DNA from: Acidobacteriota bacterium
Lineage (GTDB): Bacteria; Acidobacteriota; Thermoanaerobaculia; UBA5066
Assembly: GCA_016716715.1 (NCBI GenBank)
Contig: JADJVE010000002.1
Span: forward strand, 434,001-498,000
Direction: 5' to 3'
DNA: 64,000 nucleotides
The position numbers and the translations under genes were made by a program. Under the pieces are notes generated by a model. It did no database searches. It was not told the DNA's origin and saw nothing but the letters and a program-made list of their open reading frames with translations. This document shows, in pieces, positions 1 to 9,696 of the stretch (position 1 is the stretch's first letter; every line of letters begins with the position of its first letter).

Positions 1-195
1 GATGATCTGGAAGGGGCGTTCGGGGGAACCGAATGTCCAGACCTCAACACCATCCAAGCTGTGCGACACGCCGCCGGTACCCGTGAACGTCTTCGGACTG
101 CTGGCTGCCGAGAACACCGGCGTGTAACAGCCGTCAAGAAGTGAGAGGCCGCTGACGAAGAGCGCAAGGGAGAGCGCGGTGCGGGTCCTTCTCAT
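1..195 (-). CDS. Putative lipoprotein, 3' part missing
   Basis: The first 65 residues of a secreted protein, cut by the window edge. It begins MRRTRTALSLALFVSG, a basic start followed by a hydrophobic stretch, then LLDGC, which resembles a lipobox with the lipidated Cys near residue 23. The mature part (GVEVWTFGSPERPF) is not a family I can name. A GAGAAGGGA ribosome-binding site lies upstream of the ATG. The lipoprotein assignment rests only on the signal sequence. Confidence 0.6.
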   Translation of the reverse strand, partial: MRRTRTALSLALFVSGLSLLDGCYTPVFSAASSPKTFTGTGGVSHSLDGVEVWTFGSPERPFQII

Positions 196-295
196 CCGCG
201 AGTCCCTTCTCGACCGCAGGCCGGGCACTTCACGAGCGCCATGGTGGACTCCTCAGGGCAGATTTTCGCTCAGTTTACGCTGGGGTTCTCTAAGG

Positions 296-490
296 GCGGC
301 GCACACGACGACGCGGATGAGCGAGCGGTACGCGCGGCCTTCCGAGGAAGCCATCCGCAAGGCCGCAGAGGCACTCGACCGCGCCAATCAATCGAGCGCC
401 GTGAACTCCTCCCGTCAACTCGTCACCACGAACGGCATCACGAGCGCGACGGGCGGGGTCGCCATCTCGCAGGACGCAAACGAGATGGCT
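296..490 (+). pseudogene. Remnant of tyrosine recombinase C-terminus
   Basis: The frame reads HTTTRMSERYARPSEEAIRKA, which matches the end of phage-type integrases: the H-x-x-x-x-x-x-RYA segment holding the nucleophile Tyr, then the S-x-E-A helix. No catalytic Arg/His box can be found upstream, and neither alternative frame supplies it, so this is a decayed fragment. It runs directly into the antisense of tRNA-Val, a classic integration site. Its frame also continues through the tRNA, but that extension is not real protein. Confidence 0.5.
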
Positions 491-564
491 GGTGGGAGGT
501 ATCGGGATCGAACCGATGACCTGCTGCGTGTAAAGCAGACGCTCTACCGCTGAGCTAACCTCCC
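490..564 (-). tRNA. tRNA-Val (anticodon UAC)
   Basis: A complete cloverleaf can be folded on the minus strand: acceptor GGGAGGT/ACCTCCC, D-arm GCTC/GAGC, anticodon loop TTTACAC with anticodon TAC, variable loop AGGTC, and T-arm ATCGG-TTCGATC-CCGAT. The discriminator A is followed by an encoded CCA. The pair at the base of the anticodon stem is a T-C mismatch. It lies next to an integrase remnant. Confidence 0.93.
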
Positions 565-628
565 GCCTTCATCTTACGCGGCGAGGCGGAACAAACCGGC
601 GCATCCGGCACATACCCTGGGAGACGCA

Positions 629-2099
629 ATGGAACGCTACAACCTCGTCGTGATCGGAGGCGGTTCCGGCGGCCTCGTCGTCGCCGCCGGCGGCGCGGGC
701 CTCGGAGCGCGCGTCGCGCTCGTCGAGAAGCACGTCCTTCCCTACGAGCCGGTGGGCCGGGCGCCCGTCCAGGGCATGGGCGGCGACTGCCTGCAGTACG
801 GCTGCGTTCCCTCGAAGGCTCTCCTCGCCGCCGCGAAGGCCGCCCACGCCGCGCGCCGCGCGGCGCGATTCGGCATCCGCGGAATTTCCGATCCCGGCCC
901 GCAGGACCTGGCCCCTGTCATGGACTGGGTGCGCTCGGCGCAGGCGGAAATCGCTCCAAACGACTGCGTCGAGCGCTTCGGAAGCCTCGGCGTCGACGTC
1001 CTCCTCGGCACGGGGCGCCTGAAGTCGGCCCACGAGGTCGAGGTGAACGGCACGACCGTGTGGGGCCGGCACATCGTCGTCGCGACGGGCTCGCGCCCGC
1101 GCGTCCCGCGCATCCCCGGCCTCGCCGAGGCCGGGTTCCTCACGAACGAGAGCGTCTTCGACCTCCGCGCGCTCCCGAAGCGCCTCCTCGTGATGGGCGG
1201 CGGCCCGATCGGCGTCGAGCTCGGCCAGGCATTCCGCCGGCTCGGCTCCGACGTCACGATCGTGTCGTCTTCGCGCACATCTGCCCGAAGGAGGACGCCG
1301 ACGTCGCGGCCGTCCTCGCGGCGGGCCTGCGGGGGAGGCGCGGTTCGTGATCCACGACGGGTCCTCGGCATCGTCGGTCGCCGGGCGCGGCGGCGCGGAA
1401 GGTCGTGAACGTCAAGAAGAAGGACGGGACGACGTTCGACGTGGAGACCGACGCGATCCTCGTCGCCGCCGGCCGCCGCCCGAACGTTGGGCGGCCTCGG
1501 CCCTCGAGTCCGCGGGCGTCGCGTTCTCGGAGAAGGGCGTCGTGACGGACGCGAAATGCCGGACGAACGTCCCGTCCGTCTGGGCGATCGGCGACGTCGC
1601 GGGCCCGTACCTGTTCACGCACTGGGCCGGCTACCAGGCGGGGATCGTCCTAAGAACACGCTCTCCCCGTCGCGCTCGCGAAATGCGACGTGGCGAATAC
1701 GCCGTGGATCACGTACACGGACCCCGAGATCGCACGCGTGGGCCTCTCGGAGGAGGACGCGGAAGGCGCAGGTGTATTCCGCACCGAGTTTTCCGCGCCG
1801 GTTTCGCGCACAACGACCGCGATCTGCGACGGCACCGGCGGCGCGAACTTCATGAAGGCCGTCGTGGACCCGAAGGGCCGGATCCTGGGCGCCGCGATCG
1901 TCCACCCCCACGCGGGCGACCTCTCGGCGAGGTCGTCCTCGCGAAGAACGGACTCCTCTCTCGGCGCTCGGCTCCGTCATCCACGCTTACCCGTCGCTCT
2001 CCGAAATCCACGGCGCCGTCGCGGGACGCGCTGAAGACGTCGCTCACGCCGGGACGCAAGGCTCTGCTCGTGAAGCTCGCCGCGTTCCTGAGGCGGTAG
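629..2099 (+). CDS. FAD-dependent pyridine nucleotide-disulfide oxidoreductase (MerA-like), frameshifted
   Basis: A flavoprotein disulfide reductase of about 480 residues after repair. It has an N-terminal FAD motif VVIGGGSGG, the redox disulfide GGDCLQYGCVPSK (Cys54/Cys59), a central NAD motif GGGPIGVELGQ, the second FAD motif VWAIGDVAG, and a dimerisation domain ending in ALLVKLAAFLRR. It lacks the extra metal-binding cysteines of true mercuric reductase at the N-terminus, so the substrate is unknown. At least four single-base frame changes (around 1260, 1350, 1490, 1650 and 1930) split it. All domains are present across frames, so sequence error is more likely than decay. The next gene starts 4 bases later and the pair looks cotranscribed. 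Confidence 0.85.
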
Positions 2100-2103
2100 C
2101 CGC

Positions 2104-2715
2104 GTGCAGGAGCTGCTTCGGAGCTTCCAGGTCTGGGTCGTGGGCCTCGGGCCGATCGGGTGGATCCTCTTCGCCCCTCTCGTCCACGCGGTCTGCTGTC
2201 CACTCTTCGTCCCCGCGTCGATCCTCACGCTCGGGGCCGGAGCGGTCTACGGCCTCGGGACCGGCACCGCTGTCGTCCTCGCGGGCGCGACGCTGGAAGC
2301 GCCACGCTCCTCGTTCCTCCTCGCGAAGTCGGTCCTCCGAAACAGGATCGAAGATGACGGCGGGCAACGCGAAGTTCGCGGCGCTGGACCAGGCGATCAC
2401 GAAGGAGGGCGCGAAGATCGTCTGCCCTCGTGCGGCTCTCCCCGGTCTTCCCGTTCACGTACATCAACTACGCGTTCGGGCTCACGGGCGTGCGCACGCT
2501 CCCGTACGTCCTGGCGTCATTCGTCGGGATGATCCCCGGCGTTCACCTACTGTGTACCTCGGAGCCGCCGCTGGCACCGCCGCCTCGGGCGGAACGGACG
2601 CGACGAAGAAGGCGCTCCAGATCGGCGGCGCCGTGCCTCCGCCGTCCTCGTCTCGATCTTCGTCGCGCGCGTCGCTTCGAAGGCGATCAGGGGCGCGGGC
2701 GTCGGCGAGACCTAG
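2104..2715 (+). CDS. TVP38/TMEM64 (VTT-domain) membrane protein, frameshifted
   Basis: A polytopic inner-membrane protein of about 200 residues. The first frame carries hydrophobic segments from WVVGLGPIGWILFAPLV to LTLGAGAVYGLGTGTAVVLAG. Other frames carry the typical SPVFPFTYINYAFGLTGV box and a C-terminal membrane helix. It starts with GTG four bases after the oxidoreductase. VTT proteins are often found beside or fused to MerA-like flavoproteins; the role here is unproven (membrane homeostasis or transport). Frame breaks occur near 2310 and 2420 and again near 2550-2650. Its stop overlaps the stop of the convergent gene. Confidence 0.8.
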
Positions 2716-3263
2716 GGCTTCCTCACCGGCGTCTTCGTCGGTGCGAGCTGGAGCGTGGCCGGATTCACGCCGATCGGCGACACCGGCGCGGCGAGCGTGA
2801 CGTCCGTCTCGGGTGAGGTGTTGTTCGCGGCCGTCGCCGTGACCTTGAATGAACCGTAGGGGGCCCCATGAAGACGGCGACCCAGCCCGGCCCGGAACCT
2901 GCTGAGCGTTCGCGGAGCCTTGATCAGGGCGTTGCCGTGGCCCTTCGGGAACTGCCCGATGGCGAAGTGTCCGGCGTGATATTTCCCCGACGCGAAGTTC
3001 GGACCGCACGACGCTGTCGGCGCGACCGGCTTGCACGTCGCCCACACGTCCAGGGCGCTCGTCCAGTCGGCGTTCCCGTAGTTCACGACGAAGATCCAGT
3101 TGCCGTCCGGCCACACTTTGAACGGCGTCTGGATCATCGTCTGCGGGTTCTGGGTGGCGCCCGTCGCCGTCGGGCCCGTGGACGGCTTGTTGCTCTGGTC
3201 CGACGCGGCGGCGGTGAGCGCGGCTCCGAGGATCAGGGTTGCGGCGAGGACGGTCTTCTTCAC
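2712..3263 (-). CDS. Secreted hypothetical protein
   Basis: A GTG start follows an AAGGAG site; the protein begins KKTVLAATLILGAALTAAAS, a cleavable signal peptide. The mature part contains PDGNWIFVVNYGNADWTSALDV and paired cysteines (ATCKPV, ASCGPN). I do not recognise the family. The segment around residues 120-135 turns abruptly Arg-rich, which suggests a frame change near 2880, in line with the indel-rich surroundings. The export prediction is fairly safe but no function can be given. Confidence 0.55.
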   Translation of the reverse strand: MKKTVLAATLILGAALTAAASDQSNKPSTGPTATGATQNPQTMIQTPFKVWPDGNWIFVVNYGNADWTSALDVWATCKPVAPTASCGPNFASGKYHAGHFAIGQFPKGHGNALIKAPRTLSRFRAGLGRRLHGAPYGSFKVTATAANNTSPETDVTLAAPVSPIGVNPATLQLAPTKTPVRKP

Positions 3264-3285
3264 GAATTCTCCTTTTTCACGGGGT

Positions 3286-3928
3286 CTACTTGACGCTGTC
3301 CGACAGGATCGAGTCGGTCTGGATCGTGCCGGGGATGTGGCTGACGTCGTCGAGAAGGATCGGCGCCGGCGCGGTCCCGTCCCATTCCGAAAACCGAGGA
3401 GCCGTTTCGCTGCCGGATTTCGTCCATCCTCGAGAGGGGGCGGCCGAGGAGCAGGGCCATGAGGATGCGGTTGAACCGCCCGTGGGCCACGACGAGCGGC
3501 GCGTGCGGATCGGCCGCCTCAGGCGGCCGAGGAAACCGTTCGACCCTCGTCGCGGCCATCGCCGGGGACTCGCCGCCCGACGGGGCGAGGTCCGTCTCCC
3601 CCGCCCGCCAGCGCGCGCGCACGGCCGAGACTTCCTGATCGAGGACGCCGTCGAACGGCCGCCCCGACCAGACACCCCAGTCGAACTCCATGAGGTCCGC
3701 GTCGATCGAGAGCGGGAGGCCGTGCGGGCCGCGACGAGGCCGCCGTCTCGCGCGCCCGCACCCAGCGGGCTCGCCCACGCGGCGTCGAGGGCCTCTTTCG
3801 CGAGCCGGACCGCGAGCGCCTCGGCCTGGCGCCGCCCGCGGGCCGAGCGGCGTGTCGAAACGCGAGCCTTGCAGGGAGCCGGCGAAGTTGCCTTCGCTCT
3901 CGCCGTGCCACTCGAGCCGGATCAGCAT
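3286..3928 (-). CDS. Histidine phosphatase (phosphoglycerate mutase-like), frameshifted
   Basis: The pieces make a histidine phosphatase of about 210 residues: N-terminal MLIRLEWHGESEGNF, then LQGSRFDTPL, a central LMEFDWGVWSG with the acidic catalytic Glu, and VVAHGRFNRILMALL with the second His. Members normally read R-H-G-E at the nucleophile; here the Arg is Trp (W-H-G-E). In this error-rich stretch that may be a miscall. Frame breaks lie near 3400, 3530 and 3860. It ends ILSDSVK. It is divergent from the methyltransferase. Confidence 0.75.
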
Positions 3929-3980
3929 GTTGGCGGCGGATTCTATGCCGGAGCCGCGCTCGCCTACCATCCGGCCCCTG

Positions 3981-5194
3981 ATGACCCGCTCCGCCCGCGA
4001 CTTCCCGCTCGTCTCGGCCGCACTCGACGACGCGGCGATCCGCGCGCTCTTCACGGAGCGCTTTCTGGTCGCGACGGAGATCTACGACGCCCTCGTGGAC
4101 GCGGCGTGCTGGAAGCTCCTGGGAGACATCGGCGCCCTCCCTTGGCCAGACCGGGAGGAGAGAGACGAAGAGGATCTTCTTGCTCCAATACCCCGAGCGC
4201 CCGCCCCGCGCTCCGGTACATGGTCGAGAAGCTCGTGGACGCGGGATTTCTTAGAAGGGTGAGTGAGCGCGGCGCGGCGGGTGAGGCCCCGGCGAGTCCC
4301 GGCGCCCCGGCCCCTATTAACCTTCTAAGAAAATCTTCATACGCCTTATCCCCGACCGGGGCGCAGCCCGGCGCGGTCGGGTCCCTTGCCGCCGAGCTCG
4401 CGGCCGCGGAGCCGGACGCGGCCGTCGGCGCCGAGATCGTCTCCCTGCTTGCGGACGAGGGCGCCGCGTTCCTCCGCGGCGAGAAGACGGGCGAGGAGAT
4501 CCTGTTCTCCCCGGCGCGGCTGCCGCTCTGGATCCGGTACTTCTCGAACGCGAACATCCTCTATGCCATCAACAACACGCTCGGCGCCGGGAAGCGCTCA
4601 CGCGCGTGCTCCCCGCGTCGGGCGCCGAGATCCTGGATCGGCGGCGGCTGCGGGAGCGCCACGGAGGCCGCGCTCTCCGGCTCCGGGACGCGCGTGGCGC
4701 GCTGGCGCTTCACGGAGCTCGTGCCGACGTTCGCGCGCCGGGGCGACCGCGCCGCCCGCGCCGCCGGCGGCGCCGGGGACGCTCGTCGAGGCCTCAAAGC
4801 TCGACATGACCTGGGCCGAGCAGGGCGTCGTTCCGGCACGTTCGACGCCGTCTACTCCGTGAACTGCTTCCACGTGGCGCCCGACCTCGGCTTCGTCCTC
4901 GCCGAGGCGAAGGCCGCCCTGAAGCCGGGAGGCGTCGTCGTCGTCTCGGAATGCGTGAAGCCGGGCGCGCACCCGCCGCCGTCCTACGTCGATTTCGTCT
5001 TCAATTTCCTGGCGAGCTTCACGAACGTGACGCTGGACCCCGTGCTGCGTCGAACCACGGGTTCCTGTCGCCGGCCGCGTGGCGCGCGTCCTTCGCCGCC
5101 GCGGGGCTCCACGGCGTAGGTCCTGCCGGACGTCGACGCCGTCGCCGCGCGCTTCCCGAAGTTCTTCGTGGGCGCGCTCGTCGCGCGCGCGTAG
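3981..5194 (+). CDS. SAM-dependent methyltransferase with N-terminal winged helix, frameshifted
   Basis: About 390 residues after repair. The N-terminal part resembles the dimerisation/winged-helix domain of O-methyltransferases (LRYMVEKLVDAGFL, then YALSPTG). The C-terminal part is a Rossmann methyltransferase: GGGCGSATEA as motif I, FDAVYSVNCFH, and LKPGGVVVVSE. Between GFLRR and YALSPTG, where members usually have a short hairpin, there is an extra stretch of about 28 residues. It is bounded by AT-rich inverted sequences at 4245-4258 and 4321-4335. Frame breaks occur near 4170, 4600, 4660, 4740, 4830 and 5050. Substrate unknown. Confidence 0.78.
4245..4335. repeat. AT-rich inverted pair A, inside the methyltransferase
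   Basis: GATTTCTTAGAAGG at 4245-4258 and CCTTCTAAGAAAATC at 4321-4335 are reverse complements over 12 continuous bases, separated by 62 GC-rich bases. A further AT-rich stretch, GACGAAGAGGATCTTCTTGC, lies at about 4164-4183. The codons used (TTA, AGA, CTA, TCT) are rare in the surrounding gene. This pair brackets an apparent insertion in the protein. Confidence 0.75.
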
Positions 5195-5198
5195 CCGC

Positions 5199-6592
5199 TC
5201 AGCTCTTCTTCTTCTTCGCCGCCGGGCGCAGAGCGCCGCGGTCCACGAAATACGCGACGTCCTCGACGACGTCGCGGTCCACGTGCCCGCGCTTCTCGTC
5301 GCTCGGCAGGTGCGCTCGGCCCTCGCCCGCCACGAACAGGTGGTTTCAGCTTCGGTACGACCGGAATGCCGTCCGCGACACGTCCTTCAGCGCGCGTTGC
5401 CAGCCGGCGAAGTCCTTCATGCTCACCTGGTAATCGCGTCCGCCCTGCAGGACGAGGACGGGGATGCCGAGCCCCGGATAGCGAGCGCCGGGGTCTGGGA
5501 CTTCAACTCGAGCCAGTAGGACGGCGGGGCGCCGAAGATCGTGGCCGTTCCCTGGCGCCATCGGGCCTCCGCGTAGAGGTCCGCGAGCGCGTCGGCCTCG
5601 CGGCGTGGTGGCGCCGGGACACGTGGCCTTCTGCGCGTCGCTCGCCTGCCGGACCCGAGGGGCCTCGACCTGGTCTTCACGACCTGCGACATCAGGCGCG
5701 ACAGCGCCGCGAGGAGGATCGCCAGGCGTCCGGTTGTCGAGGAGCGCGATCCGCGGCGCGAGGAGCCCGCCGAGGCTGTGGCCGAGCAGGAAGACCTTCG
5801 CCGCGTCGACACCCGGCGCCGCGCGCAGGACGCCGAGCGCGGCAACCGCGTCGTCGAGGACCCCCTCGTCCTTGAGCGTCATGTCGCGCGTGCCCGCGAG
5901 TCCTTCGCGTACGCGCCTTCGTCCGCTTCTCGTACCGGAGGACCGGCGATCCCGCGCGACGCGAGACCCTGCGCGAGATCCTGGAACACGCGCGTCCGCC
6001 GACGGTCTCGTCGCGTGGTCGTGCGGCAAGCGGCTTGGTCGAGGACGACGCCGGGAACGGCCCTCGCCCTTCGGCATCGAGAGCGTCGCCGGCAGCGTCA
6101 CGGCCCGCGGCGACGGAGGTTTCCCGCTCGGTGAACGCCGCGGGCGTCACGTAGTCCGGCGCCTTCCACTCGGCTCTCGCGGCCGACTCCGGGAGCGAGG
6201 AACAGCCCGGCGAGGGCGCCGTCGGGGCGGATCGTGAGCCGCAACTCGGCCTTCTGCTTCTCGAACGCAGGCCGCGAACGCGAGCGTGAACTCGCCCGCG
6301 AACGACGTCCGGGGCTCCGCGCAGCCGCGCAGGGCGCCGGCGCGCTTCAGCGTGTCGGCCCAGAAGACGCGCAGGGCCGCGTCGGGCAGCGCCGCCTTCA
6401 TCCGCTCGTCGAAACGCGACTCGAGGGCGGCGAAGTCGGCCAGTCTGAGCTCCGCGGCGACCTGCCGCGCGATGTCGGCCGCCGCGGCCGCCGGGAGGAC
6501 CGAGACGTCCTCGGACCTGCCCCCGCGCCCGGGGCCTGCCCGAAGGCGGACGGAGCGGCGGCGAGGAGGTACAGGAGGAGGGCGAAGCGCAT
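5199..6592 (-). CDS. DUF3887-alpha/beta hydrolase, secreted, frameshifted
   Basis: The signal peptide MRFALLLYLLAAAPSAFGQ leads into a helical domain with LRLADFAALESRFDERMKAALP, the DUF3887 type often placed before hydrolases. Then comes an alpha/beta hydrolase with the nucleophile elbow LLGHSLGGLLAP and the late segment GIPVLVLQGGRDYQV that carries the acid residue. The C-terminus is Lys-rich (AAKKKKS). The fragments lie in all three minus frames, so at least six indels are needed. The intact protein would be about 460 residues, probably an esterase or peptidase exported from the cytoplasm; the substrate is unknown. Confidence 0.75.
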
Positions 6593-6648
6593 GAATCAGT
6601 TTACTCATGGAGCGCCCCCGATTCCTTCTGATACTGTCCGCGGTCGCC

Positions 6649-7799
6649 ATGAAAATTCACGAATACCAAGCGAAAGAAGTTCTCCGCGGGTTCGGCGTCG
6701 CCACCCCCCGCGGCCGCGTCACGGACTCGCCGGAAGAGGCGGGACGGATCGCGAAAGAGTTCGGCGGGCGCGCCGTCGTCAAGGCGCAGGTTCACGCGGG
6801 AGGCCGCGGCAAGGGCGGCGGCGTCAAGCTCGCGAAGAGCCCCGAGGAGGCGGAGGCCCTAGGCCGCAAGATCCTCGGGATGGAGCTCGTCACCCACGAG
6901 ACGGGCCCGGCCGGGCAGAAGGTCAAGAAGATCTCGTCGAGGAGGGTCCTGGACATCGCCCTAGAGCTTTACATCGGGATCATGCTCGACCGCGGGATCG
7001 GCAAGCCGGTCATGATGGTGAGCAAGCAGGCGGCATGGAGATCGAGGTCGCCATTGCGAAATACCGGCGCCATCGTCAAGGAGCCGTTCGAGCTGTCGGG
7101 GCCTGCAGCCCTACCAGCGCGGAAGCTGTGGACGCGCTCGGCCTCACGGGCGAGACGCACAAGAAGGCCGTCGGCTTCCTGATCGCGCTCGCGAAGGCGT
7201 ACGTCGCGACCGACGCGTCGCTCGCCGAGATCAACCTCCTCACACGGGACGGGCGACGTCCTCGCGCTGGACGCGAAGATGAACTTCGACGACAACGCGT
7301 CTTCCGCCACACGGCGATCCGCGAGCCCCAGACCTCGACGAGGAGGATCCCTTCGAGGTCGAGGCCTCAAGTTCGGCCTCAATCTACATCAAGCTCGACG
7401 GCAGCATCGCCTGCCTGGTCAATGGCGCGGGTCTGGCGATGGCGACGATGGACATCATCCAGCACGCGGGCGGCAAGCCGCGAACTTCCTGGACGTCGGC
7501 GGCGGCGCGAACGAGGAGCAGGTCAAGAACGCGATGCGGATCATCCTGTCCGACGCGAACGTGAAGGCCGTCCTCATCAACATCTTCGGCGGCATCATGC
7601 GGTGCGACATCATCGCGACCGGCGTCGTGAACGCCGTGAAAGAGATCGGCATCAAGGTCCCTGTCGTCGTGCGCCTCGAGGGCACGAACGTCGAGGAGGG
7701 AAGGCGATTCTCAAGAGCTCCGGCCTCGCGGTCATCCCCGCCGACGGCATGAAGGACGCGGCCGAGAAGGTCATCGCGTCGCTCGGAAAGGCGGCCTGA
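6649..7799 (+). CDS. sucC: Succinyl-CoA synthetase beta subunit, frameshifted
   Basis: The TCA-cycle ADP- or GDP-forming ligase subunit that carries the ATP-grasp domain. The start MKIHEYQAKEVLRGFGV is the family hallmark; VVKAQVHAGGRGKGGGVKLA follows, and the C-terminal part has NFLDVGGGANEEQVKNAM and IFGGIMRCDIIA. The usual length of about 383 codons fits exactly between the ATG and the TGA. Several indels (about 6950, 7035, 7110, 7240-7420 and 7700) break the frame. sucD begins 1 base later. Confidence 0.93.
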
Positions 7800-7800
7800 C

Positions 7801-8700
7801 ATGGGCGCGAACTGGATCTCGCAGGACACGAAGCTCGTGGTGCAGGGCCCCCACGGGCCGCGAGGGCCGCTTCCACGCGCTCGCGAGCCGCGACTACGGC
7901 ACGAAGGTCGTCGCGGGCGTCACGCCCGGCAAGGGGCGGCACCGCCGTCGACGGCATCCCCGTGTTCGACTCCGTGGCCGCCGCCGTCACGCGACCGGCG
8001 CGAACGCTTCGATGGTGCTTCGTGCCGCCGCCGGCCTGCGCGGACGCGATCATGGAAGCGTCCGACGCGGGCGTCGCGCTCATCGTCGCGATCACCGAGG
8101 GCGTTCCCGTCAACGACATGATCAAGGCGAAGGAGCCTCGCCAGGGGCGCCGGCCGGGCGCGAGCCGCGTCTCATCGGGCCGAACTGCCCCCGGCATCAT
8201 CCGCCCCTCCGCCAAGGTCAAGATCGGCATCATGCCGGGGCACATCCACAAGGTCGGCCCCATCGGCGTCGTCAGCCGCTCGGGAACGCTCACCTACGAG
8301 GCCGTCGGCCAGACGACCGCGCTCGGCTTCGGGCAGTCGATCTGCATCGGCATCGGCGGCGACCCGATCAACGGCACGAACTTCATCGACACGCTGGAGC
8401 TCTTCCGCGACGACCCCGAGACGAAGGCCGTGATCATGATCGGCGAGATCGGCGGCAGCGCGCAGAGGAAGAGGCCGCGGCCTGGATCAAGGCGAACCTC
8501 AAGAAGCCCGTCGTGTCGTTCATCGCGGGCCGGACGGCCCCCTCCCGGCCGCCGCATGGGCCACGCCGGCGCGATCATCTCGGGCGGGGAAGGGGGCACG
8601 GCGGCCGAGAAGGTCGACGCGCTGCGGGCGGCCGGCGTCCACGTCGCCGACTCCCCGCGCGCTCATGGGCGAGACGCTGAAGAAGGCGCTCGGCAAGTAG
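7801..8700 (+). CDS. sucD: Succinyl-CoA synthetase alpha subunit, frameshifted
   Basis: The CoA-binding subunit with the phosphohistidine. Recognisable blocks are LIVAITEGVPVNDMIK, LIGPNCPG(I) across a frame change, IGIMPGHIHKVGPIGVVSRS, GQSICIGIGGDPINGTNFID and GHAGAIISGGEGGTAAEKV, where the His of GHAGA is the phosphorylated residue. It ends GETLKKALGK. It starts one base after sucC, so the pair is cotranscribed and ends at the terminator at 8725. At least five indels split it. Confidence 0.93.
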
Positions 8701-8724
8701 TCCCGGCTCGAACCCGGATTCTCA

Positions 8725-8748
8725 GGGGCGCCTCCGGGCGCCCCTTTT
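8725..8748 (+). terminator. Rho-independent terminator after sucCD
   Basis: GGGGCGCC-TCCG-GGCGCCCC forms an 8-bp perfect stem with a 4-base loop and is followed directly by TTTT. It lies 25 bases after the sucD stop. Confidence 0.85.
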
Positions 8749-8785
8749 CGTTCTCCGTGGGCCGCATCGTCCAGCCGGCACTACC

Positions 8786-9667
8786 TTGAAGAGGATGTGC
8801 ATCTCGGTTCGGGTATCGGTTCTGGCCGCCGCGATCCTGTGGGTCGCGCCTGCGGCCTTTGCGCAGGACCGCCCGCACCCCGCTTCGCCCGCTCCCGTAC
8901 CGTTCTCCCCGGCGCCGATCCCGTCGCACGTCCCGGCCCCGACATCCGTGATGTGGATCGGCGCCCACCCCGACGACGAAGCGATCGCGGCGCCGCTCCT
9001 CGCGCGCTGGTGCCGCGACGGCCGGGCGCGCTGCTCCTTCCTGGTCGCGACACGCGGCGAGAGGGGCCCGTGCCCTCCTCCGGCGGGCTGCCCGCCCGAC
9101 CTCGCGACTGTCCGGAGCGCAGAGGCGGCGGCATCGGCGGAGCTCTTCGGCGCGGATCTGATCCTCCTGTCGCTGCCGGACGGCGGCGGCGGCGAGTCCC
9201 CTTCGTGGGCGCCCCGCACGCCGCAGGGGGACGACCTCGCCGCGACGCTCGCCGCGTTCATCCGCGCGGAGGCGCCCGAGATCGTCCTCACGTTCGACCC
9301 GCGCCACGGGACGACCTGTCACCCGGACCACCGCGCCATCGGAGATCTCACGCTGGAGGCTGTGTCGCTCCTGAGCGCGCCGCCCGCCGTCTACCTCCTC
9401 GAGACCCGCCTGGAGATCGACACGGAGGCGGTCGCGTTTCACTTCGCGCCTGCGGCGCCGGGAACGATCCGTTTCGACGCGAACGCGCCGCTCGCGGCGA
9501 CGGCCGGCCCCGCCTGGAGCGCGATCGAATCCGACATGGAGCGCCACCCGAGCCAGTTCGACGCCGCGTGGCGGGCGGCCGTCGCGCACGTTCCCGAGAG
9601 CGACCGCGCCGTCTTCCTCGCGCCGGCGGCGACGATCCTCCGGCACCCCGTGTCGGGCTGCCCGTAG
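8786..9667 (+). CDS. Secreted PIG-L family deacetylase
   Basis: An intact 293-residue protein, unusual in this indel-rich stretch. Signal peptide VSVLAAAILWVAPAAFAQ, then a Pro-rich linker, then the PIG-L (LmbE-like) zinc hydrolase fold: metal motif GAHPDDEAIAAP and a second metal ligand set in TCHPDHRAIG. Members remove N-acetyl groups from sugars or sugar-thiols such as bacillithiol precursors, but those are cytoplasmic. The export signal here suggests an envelope or extracellular glycan. TTG at 8786 or ATG at 8795 could be the start. Confidence 0.85.
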   Translation: MKRMCISVRVSVLAAAILWVAPAAFAQDRPHPASPAPVPFSPAPIPSHVPAPTSVMWIGAHPDDEAIAAPLLARWCRDGRARCSFLVATRGERGPCPPPAGCPPDLATVRSAEAAASAELFGADLILLSLPDGGGGESPSWAPRTPQGDDLAATLAAFIRAEAPEIVLTFDPRHGTTCHPDHRAIGDLTLEAVSLLSAPPAVYLLETRLEIDTEAVAFHFAPAAPGTIRFDANAPLAATAGPAWSAIESDMERHPSQFDAAWRAAVAHVPESDRAVFLAPAATILRHPVSGCP

Positions 9668-9690
9668 CGCCGCGGGGCCGGCCGCCCGCG

Positions 9691-9696
9691 TATACT
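9691..9696 (+). promoter_or_regulatory. -10 box of ndk
   Basis: TATACT lies 10 bases before the ndk ATG. No clear -35 and no Shine-Dalgarno sequence separate it from the start, so a leaderless transcript is likely. Confidence 0.55.

Noticed and set aside
491..553. Protein-like tail reading RYRDRTDDLLRVKQTLYR after the integrase fragment
   Set aside because: This is the translated antisense of tRNA-Val, a common artefact, not protein.
629..2099. Mercuric reductase and a mercury-resistance operon
   Set aside because: The redox disulfide is present but no N-terminal metal-binding domain, no C-terminal vicinal cysteines and no merR, merT or merP nearby.
3240..3285. AT-rich stretch with GAATTC upstream of the secreted hypothetical gene
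   Set aside because: Explained by its ribosome-binding site and the lysine codons at the start of the signal peptide.
5199..5225. AT-rich CTTCTTCTTCTTC run resembling the repeat arms
   Set aside because: It encodes a simple Lys-rich C-terminus (KKKKS) and lacks the TTCNNNGAA core.
6590..6600. Third near-match to the shared 15-mer (CTGATTCAT at the hydrolase start)
   Set aside because: Only nine bases agree and they overlap the start codon of the hydrolase, so position and length differ from the two true copies.
6649..8700. sucC and sucD as pseudogenes
   Set aside because: All family blocks are present in order and the lengths are normal. Many neighbouring core genes show the same indels, so sequence error is the simpler reading.
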